Shown: positions 23,379 through 25,000 of the stretch, piece after piece | Position numbering within the stretch: position 1 is the stretch's first letter | Layout of the letters: every line of letters begins with the position of its first letter | Assembly: GCA_016946835.1 (NCBI GenBank) | Contig: JACVTC010000031.1 | Coordinates: forward strand, 125,001-150,000 | Source: Neocallimastix lanati (nom. inval.) | Taxonomy: Eukaryota > Neocallimastigomycota > Neocallimastigomycetes > Neocallimastigales > Neocallimastigaceae | Reading direction: 5' to 3' | Length of the DNA stretch: 25,000 bases | Made by a program: the position numbers and the translations under genes | Notes under the pieces: generated by a model | Databases searched by the model: none | What the model was told of the DNA's origin: nothing | Seen by the model: the letters and a program-made list of their open reading frames with translations, nothing else

Positions 23379-25000
23379 TTACTTGTATTATAATAATTTA
23401 ATAAAAATTTTTATACAATAATGAATATTAAAATATTTTAACTATATATATTGATTTTAAAAACTAAATTTCATAAATATTTGTATATATATTTCAATTA
23501 TATAATTATAATTTATATATATATATATTCACAATAATTATTAAAATAAAAATTTTTTTTTTCAAAAGCATGAAAGTCCATATATACCAATAAAAGTTGA
23601 AGATATTACTAAGCCATATCAATGTAAACAACCAACAAATGAAATATTAAAAGCTATCGATGAATTTTATGCTGGATTAGAACAACAAAAAAAGTTATTA
23701 GATAAAGAAAATGAAGATACTAATAATACAAATAACAACAACAACAATAATAATAATAATAAATATACCAATAGTAAAGAAATAATATTTGAAAAAGATG
23801 GTTGGGAAAAAGGTTATTTAGACTTTTTATATGATGAAAGAAAAAAACAAAGAGAGAAAGAAAAGAGAGACAAGGAGGATAGATATCGTTCCAGAAGTAG
23901 AAGTAATGAAAGAAATAGAGATAGAAGTAGAAGTAGAAGTAGAAGTAGAAGTAAAAGTCACGGAAGAAGTAGAAGTCGGAGCAGAAGTAGAAGTAGAAGT
24001 AGAAAAAGAAGTTTAAGTAATGATCTAAGACACAGTAGTAGTGATGATAAAAGAAAAAGAGATCAACATCGTTCTTCCTCGCATAGAAATCATAGAAGTT
24101 CATCAAGGTCAAGATCAAGATCTAGATCTAGATCTAGGTCTAGGTCTAGAAATAGTAGATCAAGATCACGGTCAAGATCTAGATCTGTATCTAGATCTAA
24201 ATCAAGACATCATAGTGAACATAGTTCTAGATCAAGATCCCATTATAGAAGTTATTCTAGAGGAAGTAGAGGTAGAAGCAGAAGCAGAAGTAGAAGCAGA
24301 AGTAGAAGTAGGAATAGAAGTAGAAGTAGAAGTAGAAGTAGTAGCAGTAGCAGTAGTAGCAGAAGATATAGTGATTCAGGAGATGAAGATGTTGATGGAG
24401 TTCCACTTTCTTTATCCCAAACAAATACATTTATGATGGGTACTTCAGGTGGTGGTGCAGGCTTAGGATTAGGATCTTCATCTTTATCCACTGAAATTAG
24501 TGGAGGTTTAGATAAAAATAATATTGGTTTCCAAATGATGAAAAAGCTTGGTAAGTTTATTTTCTTGTTTATTTACAACTTTCATTTTATTATTATTATT
24601 ATAAATATGTATTAATAAAAAATTAAAGTAAAAATATATATATATTCATATATATTAAAATAAATAAATAAATAAATAAGAATTTAAAAAAAATATATAT
24701 AAATTTAAAAATAAAAATGTACATTAGTTTTAATAATATGTTAACAACAACTATAATAAAATAAATGAATATATAAATATATATAAATAATATGTATTTA
24801 TATATATTTTCTCTCTCATAATATTTTTTATTTAAAAAATAATAATAACAATCATAATAATAATAATAATAAACAGGTTGGTCTGGTACAGGTTTAGGTA
24901 AAGAAGAAAAAGGTATTGTAGAACCTGTGAAAAGTGGTGAAGTACGTACCTTAGAAAATAAATATATGGGTATTGGTATTAGTACAGCAACCCCAACTGC
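20887..25000 (+). CDS. CHERP/SCAF6-like splicing factor, C terminus beyond window
   Basis: Seven exons are joined: 20887-21139, 21636-21844, 22078-22226, 22672-22789, 23035-23286, 23569-24550 and 24877-25000 (partial). All junctions are GT-AG and keep the frame (phases 1,0,2,0,0,1), giving 695 residues so far. Residues 1-120 are N, M, Q and P rich (QNM repeats). A CTD-interacting domain spans ~133-265, with LHITYLINDVLYH at 191-203 and IWEDKKYF near 247. A Pro/Met linker leads to KKYYELPAGL (~312) and KVEDI, a block characteristic of CHERP; GWEKGYLDFLYDERKK follows. An RS domain covers ~432-596 and a G-patch starts at ~646 (GFQMMKKLGWSGTGLG). In animals CHERP associates with the U2 snRNP and RNA polymerase II CTD in pre-mRNA splicing, so a nuclear role is expected. 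The N-terminal SURP domain of animal CHERP is not seen. The family call is strong; exact splice sites are inferred. Confidence 0.88.
22346..22417. repeat. TTA microsatellite in intron 3 of the CHERP-like gene
   Basis: About 24 TTA units lie inside the intron at 22227-22671. It is followed by a separate 8-bp repeat. Confidence 0.9.
22426..22482. repeat. 8-bp tandem repeat CAATTATT
   Basis: Six or so near-exact units of CAATTATT follow the TTA array inside the same intron. The last copies degrade to CAATTATTTAATAATT, which can pair with itself. Confidence 0.85.
23321..23381. repeat. TTTA microsatellite in intron 5 of the CHERP-like gene
   Basis: About 15 TTTA units sit 35 bases after the donor of intron 5 (23287-23568). 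Confidence 0.9.
23910..24366 (+). repeat. Arg-Ser codon repeat (RS domain DNA)
   Basis: Alternating Arg and Ser codons form hexanucleotide repeats within exon 6. The first and last thirds use AGA-AGT. The middle (about 24100-24210) uses TCA/TCT with AGA, giving AGATCT-type DNA repeats. The amino-acid pattern is thus kept by two different codon pairs. Confidence 0.9.

Noticed and set aside
23720-24491. Overlapping frames on both strands across the RS-domain exon
   Set aside because: They are shadows of AGA-AGT repeats. The RS frame joins by matching splice phases to the CID and G-patch exons.

Overview
The window is a stretch of an extremely AT-rich eukaryotic nuclear genome. Intergenic DNA is almost entirely A/T, broken by long homopolymers and AAT, AAAT and TTTA microsatellites. 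Only coding DNA and gene relics rise above this background. GT-AG introns with GTAAGT/GTAAGG/GTATCT-type donors, an asparagine-rich proteome, a bacterial-looking acetyltransferase, decayed ankyrin repeats and a LINE relic together suggest an anaerobic gut fungus (Neocallimastigomycota). A dictyostelid is the main alternative. The assignment is inferred from style and not from a marker gene.

Layout: 1-2,300 holds a decayed minus-strand non-LTR retrotransposon reverse transcriptase, with an unclassified N-rich remnant nearby at 335-510. At 2,736-2,860 there is a possible helicase fragment. At 4,088-4,549 (minus) lies an intact intronless GNAT acetyltransferase, probably of bacterial origin. Between 5,580 and 6,790 is a cluster of three copies of a ~150 bp repeat joined by interleaved direct and inverted repeats, with a diverged fourth core near 510. 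From 7,290 to 9,080 (plus) is a broken ankyrin-repeat gene carrying a (AAT)39-AGT-(AAT)12 tract. After 2.6 kb of featureless AT DNA, 11,746-16,801 (plus) reconstructs as a five-exon gene for a ~1,306-residue low-complexity protein that I do not recognise. All four of its introns are phase 1. Two compositional islands at 18,235-18,560 and 18,944-19,345 look like relics and share a 19-bp inverted repeat.

From 20,887 to the window end (plus) lie seven exons of a CHERP/SCAF6-like splicing factor. It has an N/M/P-rich N terminus, a CTD-interacting domain, the CHERP-specific YxxLPAGL block, an RS domain and a G-patch that runs off the edge. The usual N-terminal SURP domain is not visible.

The genes show no operon-like or pathway link. 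The two large plus-strand genes are spliced independently and separated by about 4 kb. No tRNA, rRNA or CRISPR array was recognised. The reconstructed exon chains rest on reading-frame continuity and splice-site inspection only.
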